Numbered from the stretch's first letter, positions 50,386-63,566 are shown. The stretch is DNA of 64,000 bases from Durusdinium trenchii (GCA_963970005.1 CAXAMN010015446.1:1088537-1152536), one strand, 5' to 3'. Numbers and translations: made by a program. The notes: generated by a model not told the origin, from the letters alone.

Positions 50386-53300
50386 GTGTTGGAGGCTGGG
50401 GGTGCACAGAAGCTAATTGAATTCTGGCACGAAGAGGGGGCGGATCAGGCCCTTGCACCTTCGACCTCCGTCGATGTCATATCGATGCGCATCGTGGTTC
50501 AGGAGCTGGATGATGAGTACTCGGTTCGATACTGGGCTCCGAGCTGGGATGCAAGTGAAACAGTGTCTCAGTATGTGTTGCCTTCACAGTCTTCTTATGT
50601 CTTCTTGTTTGTTTTCTTGAGGTTCTAGCACTCATCGGGCGGATGATGGGCACATTGCAAGAGTGCCTCAGCTGGCAGGATGTGGAGAAAATTGAAGGAA
50701 GAGATTCCTAATTGCAGATTGAATTAGTGCATGAAAGTCAGAAGTGGCTTCACAATAATGCTGCCAGTGAGCGGAGTTTGTAAGCAGGGTCATCAATAGA
50801 GAACAACTCACCGCTGCAAGCATTTGCTTGCAACATGCTGGCAACCTGATTTGCTCATATGATCCAACTACCTACGTATTTCCAAGTTTCAGCAACCGCC
50901 AAGTATTGTTCAACCTGTCAGGTCACGCACTCATTTGATCAAAGAGGGCTTAGTGAGCCTGATTCTTGAGGCGAGAAGTGCCTTGCTACAGTGATCCTGT
51001 ACTGAACCTGATGTTCATGGTTTCAATACCTCGCGGAACACAGGGCACCAAGTCTGACCAGAGTGAGATTCGAGAATGTGCAGTGTTTGCGGCCCAGCGA
51101 CATCTTTCAATTGGGGTTGTTTCTCAATTCTCGTAAACTTTGCCGGTCAGTTTGGCTCTGACCGAGTAACATGGAGTTGGAAACCCGGTCGTTTACAGAG
51201 ATATATAAATAGCCATCCCATGCCATCCCAGAAACCATTGTCCACTTCCATGTTAGTGAGTCAGAGTGCATCATGCAACATCCAGATAATCAGAGTGTAT
51301 GAGAGTGAACATGTTGAGACGAAGATGATAGAGTTGGCAGTTTGGCTCCAATCTCTCAGCCGTCAAGGTGTGCCCTGAAGGGCTTGATCCAACACCCCGA
51401 GGCTTTTCTTTTCATTTTCCATTGTTTGATAATACAGTGCGATATCGCAGAGACCTGTGCAGCAAGGCGACTTCATTTTGGCAACAATGGAATCTGAGTG
51501 AAACCATGTTGAATCAATTTGCATTGAAAGTGGCACGAGGGGCGCGAAGTGGTGACGTACAAGACCCTGATCGAATGTCTAGGTCGCTGAGCAGGCCATG
51601 TTTCTTTTTGTCAAGATATTGTGTATTGCAATGCGCCGTTCATCATGTATCATTTTTCAAGGACCGAAGAGCGTTCTGAGAGCTCACCTTCGCCGTCTTC
51701 CCCTGTGCCAGCAGTGAATCTGAGGTTGCTCAATGAGCAAGAGAAGATGACATCAGATCCTTTGATATGATTATCCCCGATTTTTTGCACCACAGCTGGC
51801 ATGGGCGACATACAACCCATCGAAACATAAATGTAACGTACGCCAGGCTTTTGCAGCTTGGTCTGACAAAAGGGCCGTCTCGTTTTTTGCTGGAGCCACT
51901 GAGTCACTGGCACCCGCATCACATGGGGTGCTGCTGTTGGTTCGGGTTTGAAAGAGCTTGGAGAATTCCTGTGTTTGAAATTCCTACATCGCAGGTCGAG
52001 GTCGAGGGAGGGGAAGTTCAATGATGATGTGATGCATTTAGGCCCAAGAAGGCCTGTGCACCGGTCATTTCTAGCTTGCTGAACAACAGCATGGGCACAG
52101 GAGTACTGGCCTCAAGCACAGGTCAGCTGCGGGGATGGCTTGACATGACATTTGCAAAGCATGCCCAGTTGGGAGCGTTCTGCACCGTAGTCGTAGCTTT
52201 GATTTTGAATGCATATATACATATATACATACTGCAGTTTTGAAGCAAAGTGATCCGTGGCTCACATAATCTACGACATACCAAGATGGAACATCTTATT
52301 GGAAGGGGAACCAGTTGCAGGCTACCCGGGCACAGCTGGAAAGTGCAGCTGGTGCCCGCCAACGAATGAGCCTCAATTGGTTCAAATGACATCCGGTCCC
52401 ATTGGCTCAATTGGCCGGGCGCCCAATTTGCAAGATGCCATTTTAAAGAGTATATGTTGAGGCAGCATAGATGAGAACGCACTTGAGGCACCTTGTCGTC
52501 TCGGCAAGGCCTTGTCGGGGCAATCTCACAGGACTGCTTCCTCACAAAAGGGCATGTACAGACTAGGAAGTGGCTGCTGTTTTGCTGTGACTTTTTGCCG
52601 GGAGGATATTCGAACCGTTCTAGTTCTTGAGCTCCTTGGAGGCTCGTGTTTCCTTTGCGCTTGATGATGTGACATGTAATGTTGTATGACATTTTGCCAT
52701 CAGAAGGACTCCAAAGGCAGGAGTGGAGTGCTGGCGCAAACTGAAACAGTAGTACCAGTAGGGAAGGAGACGAAAGCCAGAAGGAAAGGCCCCCCTTCAA
52801 TAGAAGGAAACCCTAACTAAAGGGGCCCTTACCTTCTGTGTTCATCTTCAGTCCCTTGCTAGCTGCCACTTACCCAAACTCCAACCTTTAGACTTGACAT
52901 TGTGGCCATGCATGTGGCCGCAGACAGGTCCGCAGCCAGTGGCATGTCTCGCATGCACGTGCCGCGAGCTGCTACAACAGCTGCGAGATCCAAGGCAGAC
53001 AGGGTGTCATCTCGACATGCCACCCGATGGGGCATGCTACTAAATCCCTGCTGCCGCATTTTAATTAGGAACCTGTTGTTTTCAGAGAATGTTCAAACTC
53101 ATTCATTCTGGCAGGACTGGCCGTCTTCGAGTGTCAACTGCTAGCCTGAGTTGCTTGGCCTGTTTCGAGTTCGTGTAATGGCCTCTACTTACGCAATTGC
53201 ATGTCAAAAATGTTTAAGCAGCAAAACTTTGCCGCAAGGAACCCGCCCTGATCCACCCTGGCAGATAGGTCTGCAAGTTTTTTGAAATAAGGTGCCTCGT

Positions 53301-55060
53301 CATCTGCCCTGCTGGCACTGGCACAACGGCTTAGCCTTGACCAATTGCGCAGCCTTCGCTTGGACATCCTCAATGAAAGCGGAAAGCTCCCCGAGAGGCC
53401 TGAAGAGTCCTGAAGAGTCTCATTTAGGAGAAACGCTCAGCTAAACAAAAAAAATAGCTATCAATAACAGGATCACTGTTGGAGAAGTCATGCCACGTGC
53501 AAGCCTTATGGCACCGAAAAGTGCCGATGTTGAAGGTTGGTGAACCAACTTTTGAGCAGCTTGGGCGATGCACTGGCAGCTGCCAAGAAAGCTTTGCCAC
53601 TTCCGCTGGAGGTTTTTATCAGTTTGAGCCAGAGCAAAGCAGGTTTGCGGGACCAAGCACTGCACCGTGAATGATGCAGGACCTGTCTGTGGTGCTGGCA
53701 TCTTTCTCAAATAGTGTTACACCATTGAGGCTTTTCCGGGTGTGAGAGTCGCTTGCTTTATTTGCTTTGCACGAGCATTTCCAGAAGAATTTACACGAAT
53801 AGCGGCCCCACTTTGATGGCCTGGAGCCAATCCTTTTTGTCACAAAACATTGGGGATTGCTCAAGACTCAAGGCCATAGAACTGACGGCTTGAAGTTTGG
53901 ACAAATCCCCCCAAAAAATCCAATAATAAGTATCAAAAAAAACTTGCATTACATTGGAGAATCACGCCGGGTGAAGGCGTCAGAATTGCCAAATATATCC
54001 CAACATCACTTACAAATCAAGACTCGTTGTCACACGTTCGCCACACAGCAAGAAAAGACATCCGTTCATCAAGCTGATAACGATGTTTTTTTTCTCCTCC
54101 TCTGATGAACACCACTTTGCAATACAGCTGCTACTGTGCCTTCCTCAATTTTCCTCAGCATGTGTGCTTTGACAAAGGTAATTTATTCTTGTGAGGCCGA
54201 GTAGTGCAGCTTTGGCAGCGCTTTTGCGAGGGCTTGCTTCTTTAAGATTGCGACGGCTGGAGCTCAGTGCCATGGCTTTTTGGACAAGTTGCACCATTCA
54301 TAATTAATATGAAGCAATGAAGCATATCAGAGAGAGAAAGGGACCGGCAAAATCGCTGTCAATGAGCAGTGAGCTAAATTAGCTCCTTGTTTCTACTAGC
54401 AAACATTGTTACTACTAGTAAGGCACCTGTTACTACTAGCGTGGCGCTTGTTAGTGCTTCAAACTCTTCTTTCAGAATTGTTCATAGCACAGTTTGGAGA
54501 TTTGGGTATCGGTAGGAGAGGCTTGTGCTGGGTGAATCCATCGCGTGCATGTGCTGCAGCAAGGTTATCTTCCCCTGACTCGCAAAGCAATCCACCAAGA
54601 GGCTTTCCTTAAACAGTTGATGATTGATCGCAATCAGCGACTCTTCTTAGCTTTACTCCTGGCACTTCTGAAAACAGAAACGGAAAGATACAGGCTAATG
54701 GATGTGATTGAATAGAAGTGGCGCAGGTGGAGAGCGGGACACAGCAGACCCTTCTATCAGTGCTAACCAGCCTGAACTGCCTCAAAGAGCTTACCCTGAC
54801 ACACAATGGCATGTATGGAGAAGTGGCAAAAGAGCTGGTTGAGGCCGAACCTTCCCATGACGGGTAATCCCACTGAGCTTCACCATCTCAGATGGATTTG
54901 TTGTTGATGTTATGATGTTATCAACGTTGAGGCCATGTTTTCTTGTGCTTTCTTGGGTCAAGCCACTTTGCGATCCAACCTGCTGACACAGGCTGTCCGG
55001 GATCTACCGCATCTGCAAGTACTTGACCTTTCACGAAACCGGATTGCGAACAAGGCCCGA
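50386..55060 (+). CDS. leucine-rich-repeat protein, scattered exons
   Basis: Exons recognised by composition and LRR spacing. 50386-50573 (LIEFWHEEGADQALAP, then SMRIVVQELDDEYSVRYWAP) is clean but of unknown fold. ~51048-51100 reads APSLTRVRFENVQCLRP. ~53285-53413 reads ALLALAQRLSLDQLRSLRLD. ~53540-53673 reads NQLLSSLGDALAAAKKALPL. ~54724-54850 reads LNCLKELTLTHNGMYGEVAK. 54962-~55046 reads LPHLQVLDLSRNRIANKA. The LxxLxLxxN pattern in the last two is the ribonuclease-inhibitor type of LRR, which usually serves protein binding. Exon order and membership in a single gene are inferred; start and stop are not established. In dinoflagellates such repeats occur in many large proteins, so a specific role cannot be given. 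Confidence 0.55.
54387..54460 (+). repeat. CTAGTAGC dispersed repeat copy
   Basis: TTACTACTAGTAAGGCACCT and GTTACTACTAGCGTGGCGCT units of the 20-kb subtype, between LRR exons. Confidence 0.8.
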
Positions 55061-55079
55061 TGTTGCGCCTTTTGCCGCT

Positions 55080-57900
55080 TATTGTGGCATGGTTCGGGGT
55101 AATAACCTTGTTTGAGGAGTTCAAAGAGATTGCAGAGACTCTTGGCAGCTACCTGTTTGCATCAGATTGTGCAATCAAAGGGAACGGGAGCCACTTAGGG
55201 GCCCAGTCAGACACGGCGGCTGTAAGCGAGGGAAAGGTCCTAAAGTAGCAAAATTCCTTGACAGGTAAGTTCCGTCCAGATGAGCGGTGTATGGACTTCC
55301 TCACTTTATCGCGAGCAAGGCCCTTTGTCAGGCTTCTCCAGACCAAGCTCTCCTGGCACATACATTCCGTCAAGTTATGCCCAAATCATATCAAATCATG
55401 AGAATTGATAAGTTGTAAATTACTGCAGGTGTTTTTCACTTGTGGTTTCCAACTGAAGTTTCTAGATTCTAGTCACGTGGGTTTGTCTCGTTGTTGTGCA
55501 GCTCTCGTGACATGGAATGGCTGAAAGTTGCCGCATGTTGTTATTTTTCTGCCAATGGCCTTCTGGCCAAAGAGCCTTTCTTGTTGACAACCGTATGACA
55601 AATTCGGCACAGCATGGTGCAGAAAGAATGCTCCACCGTCATTGTTGCCTGTCTTCGCATGGTCTCCATGTTGCCTGGACGACTGAATGCATCACTGCTA
55701 CTGCAGCAATAAACCATCACGCCATGGAAGACTCAGGTGCAGTGGTGCTGACAGGCTTCGACTCGCAGACGCATCTTTAGTCTTAATTCTTAACGTCTTG
55801 GAAGCCCTGGATGAACAGTCCTTTCATTGGCGTTCTCAATCGAAGTGCTTCCAGGCCGTTAAGGGCACCAAGTGTCCTAAAATACTGCAGGTGGGAACTT
55901 CCTCCTTCTTCCTTTCAGACTCTTGGGTAGCACTTGTCCTAAACGTTTGGGCCCAGGAAGTCTCACTTGCCTAGTTTTTTAGTTGGCTGCATCGCATCAA
56001 GCACCACATGCTTGAGAGCACCCAGCAGCAAGCTCCCGCGACAGCACCAAAGACTTACGGTTGCGATTTGAAGCGACCACCAGGCACTATTCATTTGCGG
56101 TCGAATCAGTGTTTCGTCAGAATTCATGGTGGCCTGTCACGTTTGACTTGTGCCATTTTGTGCCAATGATTGCTTGGTGGCCAGCCATTGAGCTCCTCAT
56201 GAGCGGAGCCTTGTTTTTTTATAGATGTAAATGCTCAAATGTGTCCAACAGTTCCCATTAGCTATCAGTGTCACATGCACTCCCTTCCAAAGATCAATTG
56301 TCTCAATCGACACTTATGGACGATGGATATGATGTGGCCGTTTCTTATCAAGTTGTCTTCCCTTATGATTTGGGAGCGCAGATGCAAATTCGCCCTTTGC
56401 AGGCGGAAGTGGGTGGCACATGTCGCCCCAGCATTTCGGGTGTCCCATACAACGAACATACTCAGGCTCACAAGGCCTAGGCAGCCTCAAGTTGTTTTTG
56501 GTAACAGACCTTTGTCACATAGCTTAAAGCTGCTGCAAAGCTGGAGCGAGGCCTGTCTTTGGATCCGCCTCACTAGGCAAACAGCAGAAGAGGAAAATCC
56601 GGGGCATGGCATCATGGCGTCTCTTCCGAACCTTTTTCCTGCTTCAAGACATGCTAGGATCCATGTTCCATGTGCCGATATGATCGACATGCTACACAGA
56701 GAATGCGGCATTGCTACCACAGGGCACAGAACAAGAACAGAAAGCAATGATGAAGCTAGGTCAGCGGACACTTGATGATATTTGTATGCATGTGTTGGTA
56801 CATAATTGCCTGTCATGGCTCAAGGTCGCAAGCCAAGTGCCATTTAGTTGCCAGTGAAGGGCTGGGACTTATTCTGCTTTTGTCGTTCTTCACTGGTTTG
56901 TTCAACTGGATTAATCGGGAATCTCAAACTGTGCTCCTTCTTCTAAAGGTGACCACAGAATGAGACGCAATATTGTCGCACTTTTACTTGCAGCTGGCCA
57001 CTCGGCAATCATCCAAGACTGATGAATGACACTGGCAAAAGACCCTGCAGTTGTGAAAACAGGGCATGATGGTATTGTTTGAAAGCCGAGGATTGGCGGA
57101 TGGAAGCCAGCTGCAAACAGCATTTCAAAGCTGCTCGATTTTAGGGGGGCGACAAGCAGCGAGCAGTACCGTAAGTCAAGGTCAATCTTGGTGTGGTTGC
57201 TGAGGCTTGGTTGATGGTTTATCTCAAAAGTATGGCTACGCTATGCAAATTGCTTGGAGGTCTGACATAGAGGCTGGAGTGGACATGGTAACTGGTGATG
57301 TTTCCTCGCATTTTGCGCAAGTCGTGAAGGACTTCACAGTAGCAGCAGGTCATCATGCCATCACTGGCAAAGCCTAAGTCTCAGGGCTGTGAACAAGGGG
57401 TTTGTTTGAATTTTGTCGCACTGAATTGTTTGACGTCCCACGCAAGCAGCCTGCGCATGCAGTTGTGGGATCTGTTTCAAGCATGCACTGACTTCCACAG
57501 GTGGGTGTGCACACAGAGCCACCGACGCCATGATTAGAAGGAATATTGTATTGTTGCACACAGAATTGAACATGCACCTATCCATCCAAATGCTTTGTGC
57601 AACGCCGGTTGACTGACTGAAGGCAGCTCCATAGTGGAGGGAGGAACAATAATAATAATACTTGACCTCCTTAGTTCGGATCAACCTGTTCAATTGAGTC
57701 ACTAGGATCCTATGATGAGCATGGGCCCCTGAGCGTGGCAAGACCCAGGAAGGGTAAAGAATATGCTTGAACCTTTAGCAGAACGGTCGAATGGTTCCAC
57801 ATAGAGGTCTCACAGTAGGTCTCACTTGCACGCACTAGACGACCATGGATTGAATCAGCTGAAGACATACTTTCTGACAAACTTGACCAGCAGAACTTGC
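55080..57900. other. spacer or unrecognised gene fragments
   Basis: Several exon-like + reads occur, such as LILNVLEALDEQSFHWRSQS near 55783 and DDGYDVAVSYQVVFPYDLGA near 56320, but no domain is recognised. The 178-codon + frame at 56239-56775 overlaps two others and is not called as a gene. Confidence 0.3.
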
Positions 57901-57969
57901 AGGGTTGACCTTGAGAATGCCCAATGATCCTGACAATCCCAAGGCAGGTTTTGATGATGATTTTCTTGG

Positions 57970-60900
57970 CCTGGATGTCCAAGGCCGTTACCGCGGAAGA
58001 CACCTTTGCATTTGGCTCGGGCACAAAGCCCTACACTGTGGCTTGGGCAGTCAGTGCGATGATCCAGGCGTTTTATGGTATATACAGATGTATGTATATA
58101 TATATATATGTGTTATGATATATTTGCATTCGGGTTCTGCGTGGAATTAGATCAAAGCAGGGTGCCAAGGTTTGTCGCCATGATGTGGTTTTGTTGGACT
58201 GTGTTCGCATCCAGCACTGACGCAGCATTGACGTCGCTTGTGCACACCAGAACATCAGCACCACTGTCGCACTGATATCGATGATCGCTGATGGTGGAAT
58301 CCAAGGCAGTCCTTCTCCTGAAATTGGCATCTGAAGGAAAGATTGAGTCGCCCTGCAAGTTTGACATTGATGAGCACTGCATTTAGTTTGTCGGTTTGTT
58401 TTGACCCGATTGTTCTTTGCATTCATACCACTTCATCGAAGCACTGCAGCTCATGCAAGGCTAGATAGGCCAGCCTCAGAATATGTGGATGGCATCCTTA
58501 AGCGCATGAGGCTTGGCCCCAAAAAGGCCAATTTTTTTCCACACGGAAGGCTCAGATAGGCTTAGGCTGTGACTTCCTACATGTTCATACATGCTCATTT
58601 GGCGACAGCCGGTGGCCCCACAAGGAATGGCACCTCTATGGTGGGGCTTTTTGGAGCAGATGCGGCGAAGGTCACTGTTGGCCACCTCTTGCGCCCCTCG
58701 AAGTTTAGATCTCCGTGGTTGTTTATCTAAAGGTAATTCTGCAACCTCTCGGAGTCGAATGTGGTAGTTTTATGGTTGTGTGTCAAATGTATATAATTTT
58801 GTATTTGGGAATGTGTTTTGATTTAAGGAAGGTGAAGGATCATTCGCAACATGTTCTTTCACTAGTTAAGTTGGAATTTAGAACGTGTTCCTGCAAAGGT
58901 TGTGGGAAGCTGGGGCAGTTAAGGCTGACGAGATTTTCTTTGACTTGGCTCCAATTTCTATTGATTGGTTGATTAATATATGTGTGTGTAATTATACAAC
59001 AAAATAATGTACAACTATACAATGTTCTTTTGAACCCAATGGCCACGAAATAGATCTTCACGAGACCCTACCTTGGTAATGCATTGCGATAATGAGACAA
59101 GGATGTAATGCTAGGGAGGGAGGATGAAGGAAAGAGCACATGAAGTAAAGACAAACACTACAAGCAAACACTCGCTACTAGGAGCAAAGGGCATCGCTAC
59201 TAGGAGCAAGAACGCCAGGGGCTCCTGGCTGTACTACTAGGAGCACGAAGCTACTAGGAGCTTTTCGCGCGCGCGCTCCTTCCTTCGTCAAAAGTCCGGG
59301 GTTTCGTTGAGGCATGCAGAGCGGCTTGGCGGACTTCGACGTCTCTGGCTTCGATGATGCATTGCTGAAGCAGGGTGGTTCTGTCCACAGCCCGCTGGAG
59401 TTTTTGTGGCCTGACATGAAAAGTGTTGGGTGTCAAGGTCACAATCAGGGTAGTTAGGGGATGATCGCGGGTCGGTTTTGTAGAATGTGTCTTGAATCGC
59501 CAACTTTTGTCTGTTGAGTATTCAAGACGTTTATCGGTTGATTTGGTGTTTGTTTTGGAATCTACTAAATGGCCGAGGCATGCAGCGGCCAAGCAAAGCC
59601 CAGTGTTTTTGTGCAATCCGGGGCAGTGCACGAGCTACACCAGCCATTTGACGGAAACTGTGCTGACGTATGCTGAGCCTCAAAGGTTTGATCATGTCCG
59701 ATCGGTGGTTCCTGGTGAGTGGTTCCTGCGTCCAACGATTGCAGGCACCAACTATGTGCTTGCTGGTTTTGTGGCGTTGGGTGCAGTTGCTCCAACATCC
59801 GATTGGACAAGCCTTGACCAGGCTCAGATCTTTCCTCAGCCAGCAGCCTGCTCGCACTCGAGCCACAAAACAACTGCGAGGCATTCTCCATACGACACGC
59901 ATGATTGTGACCAGGAGGAGCAAGTTCGAAGTTGCTGGAAACCAAGGCAAGTGCAAAGTATCAGAAGTGCACCTTTGCGGACACCGGCAGCTTGAACAAA
60001 ACTTTGGACATCCCAGGCTCGTTTTGAACCCACTTTTTGAAATTTTGCACCCACTTATCAGATATCGATATCATTTGATATCATATACCACTGTTTTGAT
60101 TACCTCCTTTTGGCAAACGGATAACGTCCCTTTTTGTTTTGAACATCGTTTACTCCCTCCCTGCTAGGCGCCGCCGGGAGTTTTCTTCGAAGGACACAAA
60201 TCTACGGCCAAGATGCCTCCATTTTGGGTTGGACCTGTGGCAACCTCATTGCGCCCGCGGGATCTGCTGCTGTGCCTTGGTGAAGACTTCCCACCTTAGT
60301 CTAAAGATTTGTTGATATCCTTTCAGTGTTTTAAAGTATTCTTTAAGTAGTGTCCTAATTACTGTGATACTACTGTATATATGCAGTTCAAGGGTCGCTG
60401 TGCACAGGAGCTAATGCTTCAGAAGCGTTCTTGTTCAACTTTGACATAGATTGCACTGATATGTTGACCTTCTCATGGGACCACTGCAGGGTATAGAGTA
60501 TAGAGTTATACAGTTATACACAGCTTTGAGTGCCTTTAAAAATTGTACTTGAGGATTTTTGTGAAGTGCCGACATCAGGAGTTTTTCTACGATCTATTGA
60601 TTGCCAAGCGAATCGTCCCATCGGAAATGGTTGCGAAGATGCAGGTCAGTGCCCCGTGAATGGCCAGACACGTTGTAATCGAAACTTGTCACAGTTCTTA
60701 CAACTGTCATGGTTTGATCCAGAATGATCCAGACCATGAAATCGAAAGACACCTCAATTTCTTCTTGCAGAACTCTTCAAGACGGGAAATTGCAGGAGTT
60801 CGCTCCGTTGAACGTTGGCTGGGCAAAGGGTATGATCCAATATGGAACTGGTTTGATGATCCAGACGCTCGACGTGAAGAAGCCTACGGAGCCTGTGATC

Positions 60901-62031
60901 ATTTTAGCCACTCTTCACCGCTATATCTTAAATTCGCTCCAGCACACCACAGCAAGCTAAGATGGACGAACATGAAGTGGCAAAGACTTTGGTCGATGAC
61001 ACCAGCAAGTCGTCGGGTCCACATGAATGTGGGGCATTGATCTGCAGTGATCCGTGTGATACGCCCCCCTCCCCCTAGAAAACAGAACTGCAAGTACCAC
61101 CAAAACCATTGCAGCGAGCCGGGTGTTAAAAGACAAGACATTCCGAAGGTCAGCATCTCAGAACTCAGCCAAAAGCCCAAAGAGTGGATCCCAAAAGGAA
61201 CCACTGGCTATGTCATAGAAATTGGAGAGCAATATGAAAAAGAGCGAAGCAGTTGTTTGGTTTTTAGGTTGTTATTCCATCCCCAACAGTTTTGCGCCAA
61301 TGTTGGATATCATTAGCTTTGAACCCGTGTGTGTGTGTGTGTGTGTGCGCTTGTGTCCATGAGGCAAGCAAGCTGGAATGCAACTTACCCTCCGGTGATG
61401 GGGAGCTGGGGGTCCTACGTTGGTCATGGAGGCGATACCTACGGCTTCCTTTCTGAGTCTGGTGTGCTCTCGCAATTCAACGCCTCATTCTCAGCCACTG
61501 CCAATGAGGCCAGGCGTTTTACGCCGGTTTTTTTGATCTGTTCGGACTCAAGGGCACTGAAGCTGGATAGCCGTCTTTGGCACTTGTGCCAGAAGCAGGC
61601 TAAACCCACTACTGTAGAATGGTTATATGGACCTTGACAACTGATTGCAATTGCATTTGACGTGTCAGACTGTTGGTATGTTCAGTTGCTTATCATGTTG
61701 CCAAGCATTTGTAGTCCAGCACAGGAGTACCTGGGCCCCTTTGTGAAGAATGTGATGGTTTGCACCATGATTAGAGTGGCTGCAAAAGTGCTTTTGGACC
61801 AAGATGTGTTCTTGAAGTCGGCACCCCATTGTGTTTTTGTGCAAATGAAGTGTGCCATGCGATGCCATGCGTAATTTTTTCTGATAGTAATGCATGGTGT
61901 TCTTTGCCGAGGTGCGGAGTGCGACCCTTTCCTCAGATTGTCGTTTAGGGGTTGGGTGCTCTTGGCACCGGACCTCAATTTCGTTTCACCTTACCCGATG
62001 CTAGATGGTGCATGAGCTATCCCCATGCTAG
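57970..62031 (+). CDS. serine beta-lactamase / penicillin-binding-protein-like hydrolase
   Basis: Serine hydrolase of the beta-lactamase-related (class C/esterase) family. In eukaryotes such proteins act as peptidases or esterases, and antibiotic breakdown need not be assumed. Exons read in family order: ~57975-58078 (TFAFGSGTKPYTVAWAVSAM; the SGTK is the S-x-x-K active site), ~58299-58384 (VLLLKLASEGKIESP), ~58465-58515 (EYVDGILKRMRLG), ~58634-58690 (LFGADAAKVTVGHLL), ~59735-59800 (TNYVLAGFVALGAV; Asn of the Y-x-N motif), ~60792-60880 (LNVGWAKGMIQYGTGLMIQ), ~61155-61250 (VSISELSQKPKEWIPKGTTG), ~61365-61515 (SYVGHGGDTYGFLSESG; HGGDTYG stands in for the KTG box) and possibly ~61938-62031 (LGALGTGPQFRFTLPDARWC, stop TGA). 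The exon expected to follow VTVGHLL, with the Ser-Gly-rich loop, was not found. Start not identified. Confidence 0.75.
59165..59268 (-). repeat. CTAGTAGC dispersed repeat in reverse orientation
   Basis: GCTACTAGGAGCAAAGGGCA, CGCTACTAGGAGCAAGAACG and TACTACTAGGAGCACGAAGC lie in a row, the reverse complement of the 18.55-kb subtype. The minus frame gives SSFVLLVVQPGAPGVLAP. It lies between beta-lactamase-like exons, so it is intronic. It is the only copy found in this orientation. Confidence 0.8.
61329..61348 (+). repeat. GT dinucleotide microsatellite
   Basis: GTGTGTGTGTGTGTGTGTGC lies just upstream of the HGGDTYG exon. A similar GT run lies at 30698-30719 inside the GH59 gene. Confidence 0.85.
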
Positions 62032-62828
62032 GTTTTGACAGCATTCAGTCAAGCACAACCTTTTGGGCCTGCAATTGGGGGAGCATGCGATCATGCAAAT
62101 TTCCCTCGCACAGTGCGGGGATGCCATCAGTGGTGGACAAACAGGCCAATTGGTTTGCTGTTGTTCAATGTTTGCTGGTGTTTGAGCGCACTACACCTCA
62201 GCAACTTTTCATTGGGGGCAGAAGTTTCCCGGCATGGCTCGAGCACCTTTGCGGTGGCAAGCACAATGAGTTTGGACAATCAGCAAGCAGAGTTGACACT
62301 AGTAGGATAGCATCTTAGAGCATACGTACCATAGATATTTGCCGGATCCAGAGTGCTTCAACTTGCTTACTGACCCCAATGCTGATGACACATTGTCATG
62401 CAGTGAACTGTTTGTGCCCATTCTGTGGTACCGTAGCTCTTGCGTGGATTCTGCTTATACATGCTTTATGTAATTTCAGTGTCTTGATGTTTCTTGTCAT
62501 TGTTCTGCTTGGCTGTAGGCCAGAGGATGAAGAGAGATATGATATGATATGACGTTATAAGTTTGTTGTATATAAGTTGTAAGGCATTAAAAGTTGTAGG
62601 CGTAGGTCTATATAGTGTCGTTCTTTCATTGGAACTAACGGGGCCCACAATTAGGCTTGTTGTCGGGTTCGCCTTAATCATCGCTCTCGTAGGGCAAAGC
62701 GGAGGCAGTTCACTTGCACTAAACTTTAGGCACGGCGAGAGGTGTACTTCAACTTCTTTTGCTCACACAGGGAGGAAGAGGGTTCCCATGGCATGGCGCC
62801 ATTTGCAGCGGTGGCTTGAGGACCTGAG

Positions 62829-62895
62829 GGATCATGCACAGAAGAACAAATCATGTTTTGATTGGAAAGGAATGGCTGTGGGAAATCCCTTTTGA
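62829..62895 (+). CDS. possible serine carboxypeptidase exon
   Basis: The + frame reads HAQKNKSCFDWKGMAVGNPF followed by a stop. The KGMAVGNPF string resembles the KGxxVGNP/A signature that follows the catalytic Ser region in serine carboxypeptidases (S10). No catalytic GESYAG-type exon was found upstream within the window, and later exons would lie to the right. This is a single-motif call. Confidence 0.3.
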
Positions 62896-63185
62896 AGATG
62901 CTGCCAAGATTTGCCAAAGACAGGCCAACCCGGTCGTGAAGCGAAGCGCCATCATTGCAGCGAAAGGCGTTGCCTGAGACTAAGGTGTGCCACAGGCCAT
63001 ATAGAAGAGAAAATGTTTGGCTGCCAGGCATGAACACCCCTGCACTGGTGTAGCGTGTGGAAAAGCTATTGATTATGTGACTCTTGTTTGTATTGAACTT
63101 GAATGCCCCTTCTTTTCAACACGCATCCTCAATTCTTGTCAAACATAGTTTCTAGACTGATATGTAAGATGGTTCATGTTGCTGT

Positions 63186-63566
63186 TTGCAGCTATCAGGA
63201 TTCACAACACCCGCTGCTTTTGCTCCACCCTTCACAAGCAACGGTGGGTCAACGGGGGGGGGTTGCCCTGACGGCAAGCAAACGTTTCCAACCAGCGAAC
63301 AGGGTTTTTCAAGGGGGGTTGGGGGGGCTGGGGACAGTTTCATTCGTGTTACTCGTTGCGCAAACCAAACATTGCGTTTCTGGACCGACGTTGTTACACA
63401 ACGAGAGCACGTTGAAGGCCTCGCAGCTTTGTGGTTCAGCCAACATCCAGGGTTGGACTCAATGCTAGAGGCTGTGAGACTAAACAGCAAGACACTTGTC
63501 CGCCAGCTCAAATCTACAGTGAGCTGTCATGTCTCAATTGGGAAGAGGACTGAAGTCGTGCCGTAA
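63186..63566 (+). CDS. unrecognised open frame at the right end
   Basis: A 126-codon + frame begins after a GTTTGCAG acceptor-like string and runs through FTTPAAFAPPFTSNGG and QTLRFWTDVVTQREHVEGLA to TAA. A 119-residue frame on the opposite strand overlaps it. It has no recognised domain, and G runs near 63256 and 63314 suggest part may be non-coding. It could be a later exon of the possible carboxypeptidase gene. Confidence 0.3.
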   Translation: MQLSGFTTPAAFAPPFTSNGGSTGGGCPDGKQTFPTSEQGFSRGVGGAGDSFIRVTRCANQTLRFWTDVVTQREHVEGLAALWFSQHPGLDSMLEAVRLNSKTLVRQLKSTVSCHVSIGKRTEVVP

